A DNA stretch of 53,272 nucleotides from the NCBI RefSeq assembly GCF_030684215.1, contig NZ_JAUXOV010000066.1, forward strand, positions 1 through 53,272, in the 5' to 3' direction. The notes under the pieces were generated by a model that worked only from the letters and a program-made list of their open reading frames with translations, did not search any database and had not been told where the DNA came from. The position numbers and the translations under genes are program-made. Every line of letters starts with the position of its first letter. Position 1 is the stretch's first letter. The DNA comes from Pseudotabrizicola sp. GTDB lineage: Bacteria; Pseudomonadota; Alphaproteobacteria; Rhodobacterales; Rhodobacteraceae. Of this stretch, positions 51,346-53,272 are shown piece after piece.

Positions 51346-52383
51346 TCAGCCGTTCACCAAGTCTTGGAGGTGCCCGATCCTCGCAATGATTTCGTCGAAA
51401 GCCGGTGGCTTCGCGTCGAACATCATCGGGGCCATGGCCCGATAGTCGGCTCGCAGATCCTTGATGCGTGCCTCACTTGGCAGAAGGCGTAGGGTGCCCG
51501 GGCGGGCAGTTGCATAGCTCGCCCATGCCGAACGGAAAAACACAGCCTTGTGCTTGGCCACCTGCATCAAGAGTTCGTAGTCGCTGCAGACTGCCTTGCC
51601 ATCGTCGGTGTCGAGCAGCATCGCGAGATCATAGAAATGCCGTGAGAAGTACTGCGGCGTTGGCGATTCCGGTGGGCGATGAGCTTCTGCATGGAGCGCC
51701 GTCGCCTTCTCCCAGAAGGTACGTCGTGCTGAAAGCACGCGGACTGTGGTATCTGCATCCTCAAAAAAGGCCGGGTAGTCCTCGGCCGCGTACGGTCGGA
51801 TGACCTTTTCCTCGGTTGGCCAAGGATCACCGCGCGCCCCGAGTTCTAGTTTCACGCGAGGGGTGATGTAGGACATGCCTGCATATTCGGTGGTCGCAAA
51901 TGCTGCCGGGTAGTGAAAGTTCACAGTTTGGGCGTCGTTGGGGTCTATGTCCAACGACCACCCACCTTCGCTTGGTTCGCCCAGTTCCTTGGCGAATGCT
52001 GACTGCAAGGCTGGGAGCAGCTGGTTGGCGATGTGAGTCTCGACGTCGCGTACCAGATTGTCGATCAGCTTGGCGGCCTTGTTCTTTCCGAGACCTTCTT
52101 GCTCTGGGTCGCGATCCCCGGCGTAGCCAAGCTCGGCACGATCAAAAGAAAGGTCGATGTCTTCGGAAAACCGCCGGATCGCGTTGAAGGCTTTCGAAAG
52201 TGAAGTTCCACCTTTGAATACTAGCGAAGCCGTCGGGCCTTTCGGCAAGTTGAAAATGCGCCGCAGGGTCCAGCAGATCCAGAAGTCCTTTTCGATGATG
52301 GTGTTCGCCACGCCCCGACCGGCACCGGTTTCCCCGAAGAGGGCGGCGCGGTCCGCGGCGGAAAGGCGGGCGACCTTATCCAA
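51346..52383 (-). CDS. AbiEii-type nucleotidyltransferase toxin
   Basis: A 345-aa toxin. The start is taken as TTG at 52383, which overlaps the antitoxin stop by 8 bp; the longer frame to 52539 lies within the antitoxin. Motifs of the DUF1814 nucleotidyltransferases are visible: EKDFW near residue 31, FKGGTSLSKAF with Gly58-Gly59 and SEDIDL with Asp75 and Asp77. Relatives (AbiEii, MenT) transfer nucleotides to tRNA or bind GTP and stop growth, and give phage resistance or plasmid stability. It is made with the AbiEi-type antitoxin gene upstream. Confidence 0.88.
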   Translation of the reverse strand: MDKVARLSAADRAALFGETGAGRGVANTIIEKDFWICWTLRRIFNLPKGPTASLVFKGGTSLSKAFNAIRRFSEDIDLSFDRAELGYAGDRDPEQEGLGKNKAAKLIDNLVRDVETHIANQLLPALQSAFAKELGEPSEGGWSLDIDPNDAQTVNFHYPAAFATTEYAGMSYITPRVKLELGARGDPWPTEEKVIRPYAAEDYPAFFEDADTTVRVLSARRTFWEKATALHAEAHRPPESPTPQYFSRHFYDLAMLLDTDDGKAVCSDYELLMQVAKHKAVFFRSAWASYATARPGTLRLLPSEARIKDLRADYRAMAPMMFDAKPPAFDEIIARIGHLQDLVNG

Positions 52384-53005
52384 GGAGGTCGCCCGTCCCG
52401 AGATCGGCAATCGACAGCAAGGTGGCACGCATCCAGGCGGGCGCTTGGGCGGCGCTTTTGGCGAGGGTCCTCTTGTCGCTGTCGGTGAGGCTTCGGGCAG
52501 CGACTTGTAGCACATCTGCTGCACGGGAAGCGCCCACATGGCGCAGCGCCTGAACTACGGTTCCTGCCGGGCTGCCAGGCGCGATCAGATGCTTGGGTGA
52601 GGCATGACGGAGATCGACCACGCGCTTACCCAGAACCACGCGCCGGGACGGCCCATCCGTCAGCCAGGAGCTTTGGGCTGCGACCTGAGTCGAGAGGCCA
52701 AGTGCATTCGCTGCACGCGCGCCATCGATCTGCAAGTGCGATCCGGTTTCCCGGGCGAGAGCCTGTGCCACATCATCAGGTGCAGGGGTAAGGGCCCCAA
52801 GCTTGGGGTGCAACTTGGGGAAGTCGTAGAGCCCCCGGGCAAGCCGTCTGAGATGGCCTGCCCTGGCCAGGCGTGACAGCGCCTGATCAACCGCAGCACG
52901 TGCGGCCATATCGAGGAAGTCGCGCGGCGTGAACACGCTGCCGCGTCCGCTTGCGCGGACACGCTTCATGACTCGATCGGGAACGGAGGCGGACGTCGTC
53001 ATCAT
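52376..53005 (-). CDS. AbiEi-type antitoxin/transcriptional repressor
   Basis: A 209-aa protein. The winged-helix amino domain (GSVFTPRDFLDMAARAAVDQALS, LARAGHLRRLARGLYDFPKLH) is that of AbiEi antitoxins, which repress their own promoter and block the toxin by an unsettled route (type IV). The carboxy part includes LIAPGSPAGTVVQALRHVG. ATG 53005 starts the protein; the next codon is also ATG. The promoter places the likely first base of the mRNA at this ATG, so it may be translated from a leaderless mRNA. Confidence 0.87.
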   Translation of the reverse strand: MMTTSASVPDRVMKRVRASGRGSVFTPRDFLDMAARAAVDQALSRLARAGHLRRLARGLYDFPKLHPKLGALTPAPDDVAQALARETGSHLQIDGARAANALGLSTQVAAQSSWLTDGPSRRVVLGKRVVDLRHASPKHLIAPGSPAGTVVQALRHVGASRAADVLQVAARSLTDSDKRTLAKSAAQAPAWMRATLLSIADLGTGDLLG

Positions 53006-53006
53006 A

Positions 53007-53041
53007 TGTCAGAAAATAGGCTATGTTTTTCTGACAATCAA
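53007..53041 (-). promoter_or_regulatory. abiE promoter with overlapping operator
   Basis: On the minus strand TTGATT (53041-53036), 17 bp, and TATTTT (53018-53013) form a good promoter. A perfect 10-bp inverted repeat, TGTCAGAAAA with TTTTCTGACA, at 53007-53036 covers -35 to the start. It is the expected operator for the antitoxin. Confidence 0.7.
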
Positions 53042-53132
53042 GTGCGGAGATTTCAAGATAGGTTTCGCATTGACCGACTGCAGAACTTCGGCAGGGAAGA
53101 CTATAGCACATCCCGGCAGAGCCGGGACCGGG

Positions 53133-53272
53133 TGAGAACGGCAGTGCAAAAGTTTGCCACGGAAGTGGCGGGATAGTCCTGCTGCGGGCAGAGTAAAACT
53201 TTGCCACTTTGGCCCTTTCTGGCGACAGGGAGGGCGGGGGTATTTTAATCGTGGAACTCTATCGGAAGGTCC
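53133..53272. mobile_element. possible IS21-like end at window edge
   Basis: GCAAAAGTTTGCCAC near 53145 and AAAACTTTGCCACTT near 53190 are repeats of the type found at the ends of IS21-family elements, followed by GC-rich sequence to the window end. The transposase, if present, lies outside. Tentative. Confidence 0.3.

Overview
The window reads as accessory DNA of an alphaproteobacterium of the Rhodobacteraceae type (Paracoccus/Roseobacter relatives), most likely a repABC plasmid or a region with a plasmid integrated. The reasons are high GC, a complete repA-repB-repC block, the DUF932/RadC/ParB/DUF736 backbone genes usual on plasmids of this family, DUF1403 and DUF1612 proteins, and dense insertion sequences. 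No rRNA, tRNA or CRISPR array was found.

Layout. 1-2.6 kb: broken ISL3 and IS110 transposases and a phage-like orphan. 3.0-5.7 kb: a small secreted protein and a first OmpR-type two-component system. 5.8-9.0 kb: a LysR regulator, a one-domain metal-binding protein and a P1B-ATPase with an unusual CPG motif. 9.2-19.1 kb: a redox module with a pentaheme cytochrome c, an operon of PepSY protein, DUF2271 protein, PepSY/flavodoxin/FNR membrane reductase and ApbE flavin transferase, a gene broken by one stop codon, a ferric-reductase-like membrane flavocytochrome with a tiny upstream ORF, and a second two-component system. 19.3-24.6 kb: an SDR dehydrogenase, a second P1B-ATPase (SPC type) with DUF924, and gene fragments. 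24.6-32.5 kb: a phosphite uptake and oxidation locus (ptxABC divergent from ptxDE) between a decayed IS5-family element and an IS6-family element split by an IS110 element. 32.6-41.3 kb: TniA-TniB-TniQ transposition genes, ScpB with DUF1403, a DUF1612 regulator and two site-specific recombinases. 41.4-53.3 kb: an IS66 remnant, repABC, plasmid backbone genes and an AbiE-type toxin-antitoxin pair.

The most notable observation is a 49-bp palindromic promoter element, CTGA-N7-CTGA-N19-TCAG-N7-TCAG, present three times with identical spacing (14593, 15370, 17018) and about 45 bp before the start codons of the PepSY/flavin operon, the broken secreted-protein gene and the second response regulator (about 51 bp for the flavocytochrome leader ORF). 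The 11-bp period is that of an OmpR/PhoB-family binding site, so the second two-component system probably controls this whole membrane electron-transfer module and itself. A second notable observation is a pair of leader hairpins before the DUF932 and ParB genes whose stems differ in sequence but pair in both copies, which suggests a shared structured RNA control element.
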